Source of the DNA: Rhodopseudomonas sp.
GTDB taxonomy: Bacteria > Pseudomonadota > Alphaproteobacteria > Rhizobiales > Xanthobacteraceae
Direction: 5' to 3'
Length of the DNA stretch: 64,000 bases
NCBI RefSeq assembly: GCF_013377015.1
Contig: NZ_JACABA010000002.1
Span: 434,001-498,000 of the forward strand
Position numbers and translations under genes: made by a program. Of this stretch, positions 51,026 through 60,544 are shown one piece after another (within the stretch, counting starts at the first letter, position 1; the number at the start of each line of letters is the position of its first letter). Below the pieces are notes generated by a model. That model saw nothing but the letters and a program-made list of their open reading frames with translations. It did no database searches and was not told the origin of the DNA.

Positions 51026-52243
51026 ATGACCGACCAGGCCATCACCACGATCGTCGAGACGCCGCCCGCCGCGGCCGCCTCGACCACGCCGCAGATCGCG
51101 GTGCTGGCAGCGCTGGCCGCGATCGGCACACTGGCGACCAACATCCTGCTGCCGTCGCTGCCGCAGATGGCGGCGTCGCTGCGGGTCTCGACCGCGGCCG
51201 TCACCGCGTCGATCACGGTGTTTCTGGCGGTGTTCGCGGCCGGCCAGCTCGCAGTCGGACCGATCTCGGATCGCTACGGACGGCGCGTTCCGGTGCTGGC
51301 GGGATTCGTCGTGTTCATCGCCGGCAGCATCTGCTGCGCGTTGGCGACCGATCTCACCGGCCTGTTGATCGGCCGGGTGATCCAGGCATCCGGCGCCTGC
51401 GCCACCTCGGTGCTGTCGCGCGCGATCGCCCGCGACCTGTTCAGCGGTGCGGCGCTCGGCCGTGCGATGGCGCTGATCATGATCGCGATGGCGGCGGCGC
51501 CCGGCTTCTCGCCGCTGCTCGGCGGCGCGCTTGATCACTATTTCGGCTGGCGCTCGGAGTTCGTGTTCGTTGCGATCTTCGCCGCGGTCGCGGCACTCGC
51601 TTACGCGGCGGTGCTGGGCGAGACCCATCGCTCGCTGCGAATCCCGCTCAACCCGTTCGCGATCACCCGCACTTACTACGGCCTCGCCACCGACCGCCGC
51701 TTCCTGGTGCCGGCCGCCACCGTCGGCCTGATCATGGGCGGGCTGTTCGCGATGTTCTCGGCAGCGCCGCGGGTGCTGATCGAAGGCCTGCGCTTCACCC
51801 CGATCGCGCTCGGCCTGTTCTTCGCCGGCACCGTGCTGGTGGTGTTCGGCGCCGGCATGCTGGCGACCCGGCTGGCGCCGCGGTTCGGGCTTGATCGCGC
51901 GATCCGCGCCGGGCTGTGGATTGCCGCCACCGGCAGCGCCGCAATCCTGCTGGTGGCGCTGTTCGACGGCCGGTTCCTGCCGTTCCTGGCGGCGATCTCG
52001 GTGTTCCTGCTGGGCATGGGGATCGTCAATCCGCTTGGCACTGCGCAGGCGCTGTCGCCGTTCGGCGACAAGGCCGGCGCCGCCTCCGCTTTGCTCGGCT
52101 TCTGGCAGATGATGGGCGCGGCCATCGGGGTCTGGCTCGCCGCCACGGTTCACCCCGACGCGATGACCGGGCTCGGCATGGTGCTGACCGGCGCGTCAGG
52201 GCTGGCACTGGCGCTGTACGCGATGCGGGCGCGCGCCAGGTAG
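51026..52243 (+). CDS. Bcr/CflA-family multidrug efflux MFS transporter
   Basis: A 405-residue, 12-helix drug:H+ antiporter-2 relative. GPISDRYGRRVPVLAG after helix 2 is motif A, and GRVIQASGACATSVLSRAIARDLF is the Bcr/CflA hallmark around helix 4. Expected to export drugs or small amino-acid-type molecules; the substrate is not evident. ATG 51026 has GGAG 8 bases upstream, next to the palindrome at 50981-51014. Confidence 0.9.
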   Translation: MTDQAITTIVETPPAAAASTTPQIAVLAALAAIGTLATNILLPSLPQMAASLRVSTAAVTASITVFLAVFAAGQLAVGPISDRYGRRVPVLAGFVVFIAGSICCALATDLTGLLIGRVIQASGACATSVLSRAIARDLFSGAALGRAMALIMIAMAAAPGFSPLLGGALDHYFGWRSEFVFVAIFAAVAALAYAAVLGETHRSLRIPLNPFAITRTYYGLATDRRFLVPAATVGLIMGGLFAMFSAAPRVLIEGLRFTPIALGLFFAGTVLVVFGAGMLATRLAPRFGLDRAIRAGLWIAATGSAAILLVALFDGRFLPFLAAISVFLLGMGIVNPLGTAQALSPFGDKAGAASALLGFWQMMGAAIGVWLAATVHPDAMTGLGMVLTGASGLALALYAMRARAR

Positions 52244-52305
52244 CCTGTCGCGAATCGACGATCTTCCCGCTTTCCTTAGCCGCGATTTTCTTGCAGAACG
52301 CCGCC

Positions 52306-52497
52306 ATGGCAGATGAAACCGATGCGGGAACGATCCGAGGCTTTGTCCGGTGGGCGATGCAGCCGCCGCAATCCTATGTGATGTATCTGATCGCTGTGGT
52401 CCTGATCGGCGGGCTGTCGTTCTACGCCGGTTCGCTGAAGCCGAAGACGGCGCCTCACGTCGTGCCGCAATCGGTCAGCCAGCCGAACGGCAAGTAG
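52306..52497 (+). CDS. Small single-helix membrane protein
   Basis: A 63-residue protein from ATG 52306. A polar amphipathic start (MADETDAGTIRGFVRWAM) leads to one membrane helix (YVMYLIAVVLIGGLSFYAG) and a short proline-rich tail. Family unknown; codon use is normal for the genome. Confidence 0.6.
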   Translation: MADETDAGTIRGFVRWAMQPPQSYVMYLIAVVLIGGLSFYAGSLKPKTAPHVVPQSVSQPNGK

Positions 52498-52516
52498 CGC
52501 CGGGCCGTTCGCGGCA

Positions 52517-53416
52517 TCACGACCGCGTCGCCAGCACCACGCCCGCTAGCGTGAAGATCAGCGCCGCGATCTGGCCCCAGCCCAGCGGTTCATGCAGCAC
52601 GATCGCCGAAGCCACCACGCCGATCACCGGCACCGCCAGCGTACCGATCGCCGCCACCGAGGCCGGCAGTCGTTCGAGGGCTGCGAACCAGCACAAATAG
52701 GCGACGCAGAACTGGATCAGCGTCAGATAGATCAGCGCCGCCCAGCCGAGCGGCGACAGCGCGTCGAGCCGCGGCACCTCGAACGCAAGGCCGATCAGCG
52801 TCACCGGAATGCAGCCCAGTCCGATCTGCCAGGCCGCGGAGGTCGCGCCCGGCAGCGCGATCGGAAAGCGCTTCAGGAAGATGGTGCCGAGCGCGAAGCC
52901 GATCGCGCCGCTCAGCGCCAGCAGCACGCCCGGCAGCTTGGCGAGGCTGGCGGCGAAGCCGTTGGCGCCGAGCAACGCCGCGATGCCACCGAACGCCATG
53001 ATCAGCGCCAGCACGCGCAGCGACGTCAGCCGCTCGCCGAGCAGCGGCCACGCCAGCAGCGCCGTCCACACCGGCATGGTGAAGGCGATCACCGAGGTCT
53101 CGCCGGCCGGCAGCCACAACAGCGCGATCCCCATCACCACCATCCAGAGCGTGACGTTGAAGAAGGCCGAGACCAGAACCCGCATCCACTGCGCCCGCGG
53201 CACCCGCAAATCGTCGCGGCGCAGCCGCGCATAGGCGAACAGCGCCAGCGACCCCGCAAGGCCGGTGAAGCCGCGCGCCGGCAGCGGCGGCCATTCCGAA
53301 ATCACGAATTTGGTGACCGGCCAGCTCAGGCCCCACGCCACCGAGGTGACGGCGAGCAGGACAAAGCCGGTGGCCGCGGCGCGGCTGCGCGCGGGGGATA
53401 TGTCGAGATCGGACAT
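52517..53416 (-). CDS. EamA-family (DMT) transporter
   Basis: Ten-helix drug/metabolite transporter of 299 residues from ATG 53416. Two EamA repeats are visible, the first around WGLSWPVTKFVISEWPPLPARGF and the second ending FTLAGVVLATRS. RhaT/PecM-type exporters are the nearest relatives; the cargo is unknown. Confidence 0.9.
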   Translation of the reverse strand: MSDLDISPARSRAAATGFVLLAVTSVAWGLSWPVTKFVISEWPPLPARGFTGLAGSLALFAYARLRRDDLRVPRAQWMRVLVSAFFNVTLWMVVMGIALLWLPAGETSVIAFTMPVWTALLAWPLLGERLTSLRVLALIMAFGGIAALLGANGFAASLAKLPGVLLALSGAIGFALGTIFLKRFPIALPGATSAAWQIGLGCIPVTLIGLAFEVPRLDALSPLGWAALIYLTLIQFCVAYLCWFAALERLPASVAAIGTLAVPVIGVVASAIVLHEPLGWGQIAALIFTLAGVVLATRS

Positions 53417-53745
53417 GATGCATCCGGTGGGTAGGACCGGCTCACATTGCCGGTATTGGAGCCTTGGCACCACCCGGAAAGCGATACCGCCATTCGCGGC
53501 GCCTGAGTCGCGCTTTGGCAACCCCGCGCGGAGAAAAAATACCTGCCTGTGAACAGTGGGTGTAGCTCGGTTTCGAACCGCCTCGGCCATTTTTTTGCGC
53601 TTCCGATTCCGTGAGGACTCACCGATACTTGCCACCATCAGGACGCGGCCATGCCCCCTGTGATTTCCGATTTTCCACCATATTTAGTATTTGATTCAGG
53701 AACTCGCACTAGTTCTTGACGGGCGCAACGGAGTCGGCCTAGTTT

Positions 53746-54084
53746 TGGACCGTCCAACGCGGGTTGTTTTGGGTCCCGCCGGACACTCCCAGAAGGGTAT
53801 CCAACAGGCCAACTCCGTCAGCCGGCGCGGCAACGGGGCGTGGGCTTGTCTGTGCCGCGAACCGGCGTCTGGGCGACAAAAAAACGAGCCGGACAACGGC
53901 TCCGACGAGCGTGCAAGGCGTTGAACAGCATCGCCCCCGTGAACCTGAGCGGCGCTCAGGGTGGGCGAAGCGGCAAAAGAGAAACAGGGTCGGGATACCG
54001 GCTCGAGCTGCGAACAAAGTTCGCGATGGTTGAACTCGCCGGGCCGCATAAGATGCGGGTCCGGTCTTATGAACGGGGCACGAG
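53746..54084 (+). promoter_or_regulatory. Structured nrdJ leader with mutually exclusive hairpins
   Basis: A chain of inverted repeats: GAGCCG/CGGCTC (53886-53902); TCGCCC/GGGCGA enclosing CCTGAGC-GGC-GCTCAGG (53931-53968); GCGAAC-AAA-GTTCGC (54010-54024); CCGCAT-AAG-ATGCGG (54044-54058). CATAAGA/TCTTATG (54047-54071) shares bases with the one before, so only one of the two can form, and the second ends 13 bases before the nrdJ ATG. A switch controlling translation is possible. No B12-riboswitch box is seen. Confidence 0.5.
53878..53902 (-). terminator. Minus-strand intrinsic terminator in the nrdJ leader
   Basis: On the minus strand the stem GAGCCG / CGGCTC is followed by G and seven T residues. 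No minus-strand protein gene precedes it, so a short antisense transcript may end here. Confidence 0.55.
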
Positions 54085-57000
54085 ATGAAGATCGAGCGGC
54101 GCTACACCAAGGACGGCCAGTCACCCTACGCCGAGATCCAGTTCCGGATGACCACCAGCGAGATTCGCAATCCCGATGGCTCGGTGGTGTTTCGTCTCGA
54201 AAACGTCGAGGTCCCGGAGTTCTGGTCGCAGGTCGCCTCCGACGTGCTGGCGCAGAAATATTTCCGCAAGGCCGGCGTCGCCGCCCGTCTGAAGAAGGTC
54301 GAGGAAGAGACCGTGCCGTCGTGGCTGTGGCGCTCGGTGCCCGACACCGAAGCGATGGCCCATCTGCCCGAGCACGAGCGCTATGTCAGCGAATTGTCGT
54401 CCAAGCAAGTGTTCGATCGCCTCAGCGGCTGCTGGACCTATTGGGCCTGGAAGGGCGGCTACTTCACCTCCGAGGATGACGCCCACGCCTTCCACGACGA
54501 GCTGCGCTACATGCTCGCGAAGCAGATGGTGGCGCCGAATTCGCCGCAATGGTTCAACACCGGCCTGCACTGGGCCTACGGCGTCGACGGCCCCGGCCAG
54601 GGCCATTTCTATGTCGACTGGCAGACCGGCAAGCTGACCAAGTCGAAATCGGCCTATGAGCACCCGCAGCCGCACGCCTGCTTCATCCAGGGCATCCAGG
54701 ACGACCTCGTCAACGAGGGCGGCATCATGGATTTGTGGGTGCGCGAGGCGCGGCTGTTCAAGTACGGCTCCGGCACCGGCTCCAACTTCTCGCGGCTGCG
54801 CGGCGAAGGTGAAAAACTCTCGGGCGGCGGTCGCTCCAGCGGCTTGATGAGCTTCCTCAAGATCGGCGACCGCGCCGCCGGCGCGATCAAGTCGGGCGGC
54901 ACCACGCGCCGCGCCGCCAAGATGGTGGTGGTCGACGCCGACCATCCGGACATCGAGACCTATATCGACTGGAAGGTGAAGGAAGAGCAGAAGGTCGCCG
55001 CGATGGTGACCGGCTCCAAGATCAACCAGAAGCACCTCAAGGCGATCATGCGCGCCTGCGTCAATTGCGAAGGCAGCGGCGACGATTGCTTCGATCCCGA
55101 CAAGAACCCGGCGCTGCGCCGCGAGGTCAAGCTGGCGCGCCGCGCAATGGTGCAGGACGCGATGATCAAGCGCGTCATCCAGTTCGCCAAGCAGGGCTAC
55201 AAGGAAATCGATTTCCCGACCTACGACACCGACTGGGATTCGGAGGCCTACCTCACCGTCTCCGGCCAGAACTCCAACAACTCGGTGTCGCTGAAGGATG
55301 ATTTCCTCCGCGCGGTCGAGACCGACGGCGACTGGAATCTGATCGGCCGCACCAACAAGAAGGTGATGAAGACGATCAAGGCCCGCGATCTGTGGGAGAA
55401 GATCGGCTACGCCGCCTGGGCCAGCGCCGATCCCGGCCTCCACTTCAACACCACGATGAACGACTGGCACACCTGCAAGGCCTCGGGCGACATCCGCGCG
55501 TCCAATCCCTGCTCGGAATACATGTTCCTGGATGATACCGCCTGCAATCTGGCCTCCGCCAATCTGCTGACCTTCTACGACACCACCGCGAACGTGTTCG
55601 ACATCGAAGCCTATGAGCATCTGTGCCGGCTGTGGACCGTGGTGCTGGAAGTCTCGGTGATGATGGCGCAGTTCCCGTCGAAGCAGATCGCGGAATTGAG
55701 CTACGAATTCCGCACGCTCGGCCTCGGCTTCGCCAATATCGGCGGCCTGCTGATGACCATGGGCCTCAGCTACGACTCCAAGGAAGGCCGCGCGCTGTGC
55801 GGCGCGCTGACCGCGATCATGACCGGCGTCGCCTACGCCACCTCGGCCGAGATGGCCAAGGAGCTCGGCCCGTTCCCCGGCTACAAGAAGAACGCCAGCC
55901 ACATGCTGCGGGTGATCCGCAATCATCGCCGCGCCGCGCATGGCGAATCCCGCGGCTATGAGGGCCTGGCGGTGTCGCCGGAGCCGCTCGACCAGATCTC
56001 CTGCCCGCTGCCCGACGCCGTCGAGCACGCCAAGGCGGCCTGGGACAAGGCGCTCGAACTCGGCGAGCTGCACGGCTATCGCAACGCCCAGACCACGGTG
56101 GTGGCGCCGACCGGCACCATCGGCCTCGTGATGGATTGCGACACCACCGGGATCGAGCCCGATTTCGCGCTGGTGAAATTCAAGAAGCTCGCCGGCGGCG
56201 GCTACTGGAAGATCATCAACCGCGCGGTGCCCGCCGCGCTGCGGATCCTCGGCTATCCGGAAAACCAGATCGCCGAGATCGAGGCCTATGCGGTCGGCCA
56301 CGGCTCGCTCAGCAATTCGCCGGCGATCAACGTCTCGACCCTGAAGGCCAAGGGCTTCACCGACGAGGCGCTGAAGAAGGCGGAGGCAGCATTGCCGACC
56401 GCCTTCGACATCAAATTCGCCTTCAACAAATGGACCTTCGGCGAGGACTTTTTGCATGATGCGCTGAAGCTCGACGCCGAGACCATCGCGGCGCCGAATT
56501 TCGACCTGCTGTCCGCGATCGGCTTTTCCAAGCGCGAGATCGAGGCCGCCAACATCCACATCTGCGGCGCCATGACCATCGAGGGCGCGCCGCATCTGAA
56601 GGCCGAGCATTACGGCGTGTTCGACTGCGCCAATCCCTGCGGCAAGATCGGCAAGCGCTATCTCTCGGTCGAGAGCCACATCCGGATGATGGCGGCGTCG
56701 CAGCCGTTCATCTCGGGCGCGATCTCCAAGACCATCAACATGCCGAACGACGCCACCGTGGAGGATTGCAAGTCCGCCTACCTGCTGTCGTGGAAGCTGG
56801 CGCTGAAGGCCAACGCGCTGTATCGCGACGGCTCGAAGCTGTCGCAGCCCTTGAACTCGCAGCTGATCAGCGACGACGAGGACGAGGACGACGCCATCGA
56901 GGCGTTCTACGACAAGCCGATGGCGGCGCGCACCGCGCACATCTCCGAAAAGGTGGTGGAGCGGCTGGTCGAGCGCATCGTGGTGATGCGCGAGCGCGAG

Positions 57001-57849
57001 AAGATGCCGGATCGCCGCAAGGGCTATACCCAAAAGGCGGTGGTCGGCGGCCACAAGGTCTATCTGCGCACCGGCGAATATGACGACGGCCGGATCGGCG
57101 AGATCTTCATCGACATGCACAAGGAAGGCGCAGCGCTGCGCTCCTTCATCAACAATTTCGCCATCGCGGTGTCGCTCGGCCTGCAATACGGCGTGCCGCT
57201 GGAGGAATATGTCGACGCCTTCACCTTCACGAGGTTCGAGCCCGCCGGCCCGGTCCAGGGCAACGACTCGATCAAATACGCCACCTCGATCCTCGACTAC
57301 GTGTTCCGCGAACTCGCGGTCAGCTACATGGGCCGCTTCGACCTCGCCCATGTCGATCCCTCGGAGTCGGGTTTCGACGCCATGGGCAAGGGCGTCGAGG
57401 AAGGCCGCGCGCCGGAGCAGCCCAACAACAAGTATCTGTCGAAGGGCCTGACCCGCTCGCGCACCGACAATCTGGTGGTGATGCGCTCCAGCGACACGCG
57501 CGGCGCGACACCCTCCCCCACCGCCGGCCCGGTGTCTGAGGCCAACAGGGGCGGCGTCACGTCCCTCTCCTCCGCCCGCGTCGCCGATGCGCTCGAAGGC
57601 GCCACCGCGCTGAAGCAGGAAGCCCAGCACGATTTGTCGCCGACCGAAAAGCTCGAAGCCCTGCAATGGAGCCGCGCCGGCGCCGCAGCGCATGCCCAGC
57701 CCGTCACCTCCAAAGCCGAACGCCGCGCCGAAGCCAAGGCGCGCGGCTACGAAGGCGATTCATGTGGGGAATGCGGGAATTTCACGCTGGTACGGAACGG
57801 CACCTGCATGAAGTGCGATACGTGCGGGTCAACGACGGGGTGTAGCTGA
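54085..57849 (+). CDS. nrdJ: Vitamin B12-dependent (class II) ribonucleotide reductase
   Basis: Converts ribonucleotides to deoxyribonucleotides with adenosylcobalamin and no oxygen requirement. The 1254-residue protein has the N-x-C-x-E radical motif in [12 protein letters not shown], followed by CNLASANLL. The C-terminal third contains the CGK-rich finger: [28 protein letters not shown] carries several cysteine pairs for reduction and zinc. Length matches the long alphaproteobacterial form. NrdR, encoded at 36.2 kb, is the likely repressor; I saw no convincing NrdR box pair upstream. Confidence 0.97.
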   Translation: MKIERRYTKDGQSPYAEIQFRMTTSEIRNPDGSVVFRLENVEVPEFWSQVASDVLAQKYFRKAGVAARLKKVEEETVPSWLWRSVPDTEAMAHLPEHERYVSELSSKQVFDRLSGCWTYWAWKGGYFTSEDDAHAFHDELRYMLAKQMVAPNSPQWFNTGLHWAYGVDGPGQGHFYVDWQTGKLTKSKSAYEHPQPHACFIQGIQDDLVNEGGIMDLWVREARLFKYGSGTGSNFSRLRGEGEKLSGGGRSSGLMSFLKIGDRAAGAIKSGGTTRRAAKMVVVDADHPDIETYIDWKVKEEQKVAAMVTGSKINQKHLKAIMRACVNCEGSGDDCFDPDKNPALRREVKLARRAMVQDAMIKRVIQFAKQGYKEIDFPTYDTDWDSEAYLTVSGQNSNNSVSLKDDFLRAVETDGDWNLIGRTNKKVMKTIKARDLWEKIGYAAWASADPGLHFNTTMNDWHTCKASGDIRASNPCSEYMFLDDTACNLASANLLTFYDTTANVFDIEAYEHLCRLWTVVLEVSVMMAQFPSKQIAELSYEFRTLGLGFANIGGLLMTMGLSYDSKEGRALCGALTAIMTGVAYATSAEMAKELGPFPGYKKNASHMLRVIRNHRRAAHGESRGYEGLAVSPEPLDQISCPLPDAVEHAKAAWDKALELGELHGYRNAQTTVVAPTGTIGLVMDCDTTGIEPDFALVKFKKLAGGGYWKIINRAVPAALRILGYPENQIAEIEAYAVGHGSLSNSPAINVSTLKAKGFTDEALKKAEAALPTAFDIKFAFNKWTFGEDFLHDALKLDAETIAAPNFDLLSAIGFSKREIEAANIHICGAMTIEGAPHLKAEHYGVFDCANPCGKIGKRYLSVESHIRMMAASQPFISGAISKTINMPNDATVEDCKSAYLLSWKLALKANALYRDGSKLSQPLNSQLISDDEDEDDAIEAFYDKPMAARTAHISEKVVERLVERIVVMREREKMPDRRKGYTQKAVVGGHKVYLRTGEYDDGRIGEIFIDMHKEGAALRSFINNFAIAVSLGLQYGVPLEEYVDAFTFTRFEPAGPVQGNDSIKYATSILDYVFRELAVSYMGRFDLAHVDPSESGFDAMGKGVEEGRAPEQPNNKYLSKGLTRSRTDNLVVMRSSDTRGATPSPTAGPVSEANRGGVTSLSSARVADALEGATALKQEAQHDLSPTEKLEALQWSRAGAAAHAQPVTSKAERRAEAKARGYEGDSCGECGNFTLVRNGTCMKCDTCGSTTGCS

Positions 57850-57870
57850 GCTACTAATCCACAGGTAGAA

Positions 57871-57894
57871 GGGCGGCGACTACTCGCCGCCCTT
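57871..57894 (+). terminator. Hairpin terminator after nrdJ
   Basis: Perfect 9-bp stem GGGCGGCGA / TCGCCGCCC with a CTAC loop, 21 bases past the nrdJ stop. Only two T residues follow, and these belong to the next promoter. Confidence 0.6.
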
Positions 57895-57921
57895 GACACA
57901 TCAGAACAAATCACGAACTAT
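57893..57921 (+). promoter_or_regulatory. Promoter for the small gene and probably the ATPase-TIR gene
   Basis: A perfect -35 (TTGACA, 57893-57898) is followed after 17 bases by AACTAT (57916-57921), a weak -10. It directly abuts the nrdJ terminator hairpin. Confidence 0.5.
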
Positions 57922-57949
57922 GCCACCTGTATCACGTAGGAGAATAGCC

Positions 57950-58123
57950 ATGGCAACGAACCCACCTAAAGGCGACGGACATCGCAACGGCGCCGTGAAA
58001 GAACGATCGCAGACGTACAACACCAAGACCGAAACTTGGGTGAAACGCGACACCGATACTGGTCGATTCATGGACGTGAAGTCCGACGGCAAACCTTTCA
58101 AAGGTGTCCGCAAGGAGGATTAG
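57950..58123 (+). CDS. Small basic protein with conserved FKGVRKE end
   Basis: A 57-residue soluble protein from ATG 57950, preceded by TAGGAGA. It begins MATNPPKGDGHRNGAVKERSQ and ends GKPFKGVRKED. I recall this type of small protein, with the GDGHR start and FKGVRKE end, in many bacteria, often without a function. It is the gene next to the ATPase-TIR gene and more AT-rich than nrdJ, so both may have come in together. Confidence 0.75.
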   Translation: MATNPPKGDGHRNGAVKERSQTYNTKTETWVKRDTDTGRFMDVKSDGKPFKGVRKED

Positions 58124-58192
58124 CGTCGCTTCGGGTGAGCAAAGACTGACCCGTGAGGCGAGTTGGCGGAGCGTAATGCCCTCGCGCTCAGC

Positions 58193-58220
58193 GCGGCGCA
58201 ATATGCTTCGCTATTGCGCC
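58193..58220. repeat. Palindromic repeat, left copy flanking the ATPase-TIR gene
   Basis: A 28-bp unit, GCGGCGCAATATGC plus TTCGCTATTGCGCC, with inverted arms GGCGCAATA / TATTGCGCC. The second copy at 59729-59756 differs at one base. Confidence 0.75.
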
Positions 58221-58248
58221 GCCTTGAAACATCGTAAATGGAATCCCG

Positions 58249-59721
58249 ATGGTTTTGCTTCTCGAAGAAGTATTCCGCACGGAAGGCGTACCGGAATTCA
58301 CATTCGTCGCACCGCCGAATTACTCGGAGATCCTTTTGGACATCCGCAGGTCGGGGAAGCCGGTCGTTCTAGAGGGGCAGTCGGGCACGGGAAAGACAAC
58401 TTGCGTCAAGCGGATTGTTGCCGAGTTGGGTGATGGACTTCAGACTGAATACCTGACTGCTCGCAATCCTGTTCACGTGTCACGAATAGAAACTATTGTT
58501 CAACAGCATCTCACAGGTCGATTTGTAATCGACGATTTCCATCGATTGTCTCAGCCCCTACAAGAGCAGATTGCTAACGTCGCCAAACTCTCGGCAGAGT
58601 TGGGCGACGAAGCAGACCTACCAAAGCTAATCATTATTGGCATCAATCAGGTCGGCTCTGCTCTGATTCAACTTGTTCCGGATATTGCGAAACGTACCGG
58701 AATTCACAGAATCTCCCCGGGCCGGAAAGCCGACATCGCTGAACTCGTTGAAAGCGGGTGCTCCAGCCTCAATGTTAAAATTGTCAATTCAGACGCCATT
58801 TATAACGAAAGTCGCGGTGACTACTGGCTGACTCAGCAGCTTTGCCAATCCATTTGCATCTCTAGCAACGTGACTCAGACGCAAGAAGATATAAAATCAA
58901 TAGAGTTCAATATAGACGAAATACGGCAGCGCGTCGTCGAAAGGCTCAGGGCGGCCTACTATCCAGCAGTTAAAGAATTTTGCCGCGGTAGGCGCTTCAG
59001 ACCGAGCAATGACCCGTACTTTAAGCTCCTTCGAGAAGTCGGCCAGCAGGAATCTTCGATAGTTGACCTTACCGAGATGGCCAATGCGGTACCAACCGTT
59101 CGTGGCAGCATAAATAACATCAAAGACTATCGCCTTCAGATCTTAATCGAATCAAAACCCCTGGTCGCAACTCATTTTTACTACAACACTGATACGAAGA
59201 CGTTCGCGATCGAAGATCCTGCCCTATTCTATTTCATCAAACATCTTGATTGGAACCAACTTCGTCAGGACTGTGGATTTAGAGAGAGCAGCGATGACTA
59301 TCAGTTCGACGTTGCCTTGTCGTTTGCAGGTGAGAATCGAGAACTAGCTCAGCACATCTACGAAGGGCTTCGAACTCTTGATGTCACTGTGTTTTATGAC
59401 GCAATGTTCGAAGCAAACTACCTTGGAAAAGCGTGGTCGGCTCAATTCGCAGAAATATTCGGCAAATCGAGCCGATACGTTGTCTGCCTCCTAGACCAGA
59501 ATCATGCAAACAAAATCTGGCCTACTTTTGAAAGAGAAGTGTTCTCACCCCGAGTGGCGAGTGCGAGCGTGATTCCGATCTTCCTCGACAAAACGAAATT
59601 CGTTGGCATTCCCCAAGATATCGTAGGAATACCATTTACGTTCGACCCCACGTTACCCGACTGGAGGACCCGTGCGGATTCGGAGATCATCTACAAGCTC
59701 ATCGATAAGTTATCTGCATAA
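58249..59721 (+). CDS. P-loop ATPase with C-terminal TIR domain (putative immune effector)
   Basis: A 490-residue two-part protein. Residues 38-335 are a P-loop ATPase: Walker A GQSGTGKTT (43-51), Walker B FVIDD (92-96), a sensor-like strand KLIIIGINQ (126-134) and a winged-helix-like part (about 260-330). Residues 352-485 are a TIR domain (DVALSFAGENRELAQHI, VFYDAMFE, YVVCLLDQNHANKIWPTFE), with a W-x3-E motif whose Glu-428 is the likely NADase residue. Base composition is well below the genome GC, and 28-bp repeat copies flank the gene. TIR NADases linked to ATPases act in abortive defence; that role here is inferred. Confidence 0.82.
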   Translation: MVLLLEEVFRTEGVPEFTFVAPPNYSEILLDIRRSGKPVVLEGQSGTGKTTCVKRIVAELGDGLQTEYLTARNPVHVSRIETIVQQHLTGRFVIDDFHRLSQPLQEQIANVAKLSAELGDEADLPKLIIIGINQVGSALIQLVPDIAKRTGIHRISPGRKADIAELVESGCSSLNVKIVNSDAIYNESRGDYWLTQQLCQSICISSNVTQTQEDIKSIEFNIDEIRQRVVERLRAAYYPAVKEFCRGRRFRPSNDPYFKLLREVGQQESSIVDLTEMANAVPTVRGSINNIKDYRLQILIESKPLVATHFYYNTDTKTFAIEDPALFYFIKHLDWNQLRQDCGFRESSDDYQFDVALSFAGENRELAQHIYEGLRTLDVTVFYDAMFEANYLGKAWSAQFAEIFGKSSRYVVCLLDQNHANKIWPTFEREVFSPRVASASVIPIFLDKTKFVGIPQDIVGIPFTFDPTLPDWRTRADSEIIYKLIDKLSA

Positions 59722-59728
59722 GATTCGA

Positions 59729-59756
59729 GCGGCGCAATACGCTTCGCTATTGCGCC
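59729..59756. repeat. Palindromic repeat, right copy flanking the ATPase-TIR gene
   Basis: Same 28-bp unit as at 58193-58220 with one T-to-C change (in the loop side of the left arm). It starts 8 bases after the ATPase-TIR stop codon. Confidence 0.75.
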
Positions 59757-59780
59757 TACGGGGCTACTCGCTCACACCAC

Positions 59781-59870
59781 TAGCAAGCGTAGCCCGGATG
59801 CCAATCCGGGTCTTCCCTCCCCGCTGAAATGCCGCTGCCGGATTGCGCTTCGCTCCATCCGAGCTACAGG
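59781..59870. repeat. REP-like repeat, copy 1 of 4
   Basis: It opens TAGCAAGCGTAGCCCGGATG and closes CATCCGAGCTACAGG. The two ends pair as an imperfect long hairpin. It aligns over its full length with the copy at 60363. Confidence 0.7.
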
Positions 59871-59908
59871 TCTTTTCTCTCACCTGCGCCGCATGCTAAA
59901 TTGGCTTC

Positions 59909-60109
59909 ATGACCACCGCCGAGGACATCGAGAAGGCCGTCGAACAACTCAGCTCCCGCGAGCTGGCGCGGTTTCGCGCCTGGTTCGAGGCGTTCGATGC
60001 GGAGCGGTTCGATGCGGCGATTGCGCGCGATGCCGCGGCCGGCAAGCTCGATGCCCTGGCTGAGGAAGCCGTCGCCGCGCATCGCGCCGGCCTGTCGCGC
60101 GAGCTGTGA
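59909..60109 (+). CDS. Antitoxin of a type II toxin-antitoxin module
   Basis: A 66-residue acidic, helical protein (MTTAEDIEKAVEQLSSRELARFRAWFEAFDAE...) typical of short antitoxins that pair with RelE/ParE-like toxins. The frame is intact. Its stop overlaps the GTG start of the toxin remnant (GTGA), the coupling usual for such modules. Confidence 0.75.
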   Translation: MTTAEDIEKAVEQLSSRELARFRAWFEAFDAERFDAAIARDAAAGKLDALAEEAVAAHRAGLSREL

Positions 60110-60360
60110 CCCACAAGGCGACGCCGCGATTCTGGGCGGCGTATGACGACCTCCCCGCGCCGATCAGGAAATTCGCCGACGCCCAATAGGCCTTGCTGAA
60201 GACCGATCCGCGGCACCCCTCATTGCAGTTCAAGAAGGTCGGCCGCTATTGGTCGGTTCGCGTCGGCCTGCGCTATCGCGCCCTCGCCGTCGAGGCCGAC
60301 GGTGAATTCGTCTGGTTCTGGATCGGCTCGCATGCCGACTACGACCGCTTGATCGGTTAG
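60106..60360 (+). pseudogene. RelE/ParE-type toxin gene with an in-frame TAG
   Basis: Reading from GTG 60106, the frame gives THKATPRFWAAYDDLP, then a TAG at 60187-60189 after 27 codons, then continues without change to LKTDPRHPSLQFKKVGRYWSVRVGLRYRALAVE and WFWIGSHADYDRLIG, ending at 60360. The part after the stop is a normal RelE-superfamily core. A single base change (for example CAG or AAG to TAG) would account for the stop, so the toxin is probably inactive. Confidence 0.8.
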
Positions 60361-60362
60361 CC

Positions 60363-60449
60363 AGCAAGCTAGCCCGGATGAAATCCGGGTCCTCCCTCAT
60401 CGCTGAAATGTCGTTCCCGGATTGCGCTGCGCTCCATCCGGGCTACAGG
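60363..60449. repeat. REP-like repeat, copy 2 of 4
   Basis: AGCAAGCTAGCCCGGATG at the left and CATCCGGGCTACAGG at the right; it aligns closely with copy 1. It starts just after the toxin remnant. Confidence 0.7.
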
Positions 60450-60544
60450 GTTGCTTCAGGCCATCGCTTCCGCATCTGGATTGAACGAGTTCCGCCGTTC
60501 GGAGCCGGGAGCGAGCGGCCCGGCTTTCGCGACGCGCGGCTGAG

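Larger units (their letters stand above)
53417..54084 (+). other. 668-bp non-coding region before nrdJ
   Basis: It holds the upstream region of the EamA gene on its left and a long nrdJ leader on its right. A possible promoter is TTGACG (53716-53721) with TAGTTT (53740-53745), 18 bases apart. Frames are open on both strands here but are rich in Arg, Pro and Cys and lack ribosome-binding sites, so I do not call them genes. Confidence 0.5.

Noticed and set aside
53739-54017. Minus-strand 92-codon frame in the nrdJ leader
   Set aside because: Arg/Pro/Cys-rich composition, no ribosome-binding site, and it contains the terminator-like hairpin.
53640-54084. Cobalamin riboswitch before nrdJ
   Set aside because: No GCCACTG or B12-box-like segment is visible, although the region is highly structured.
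54121-57693. Very long minus-strand frame opposite nrdJ
   Set aside because: It is the high-GC mirror of nrdJ codon bias; nrdJ itself has full family motifs.
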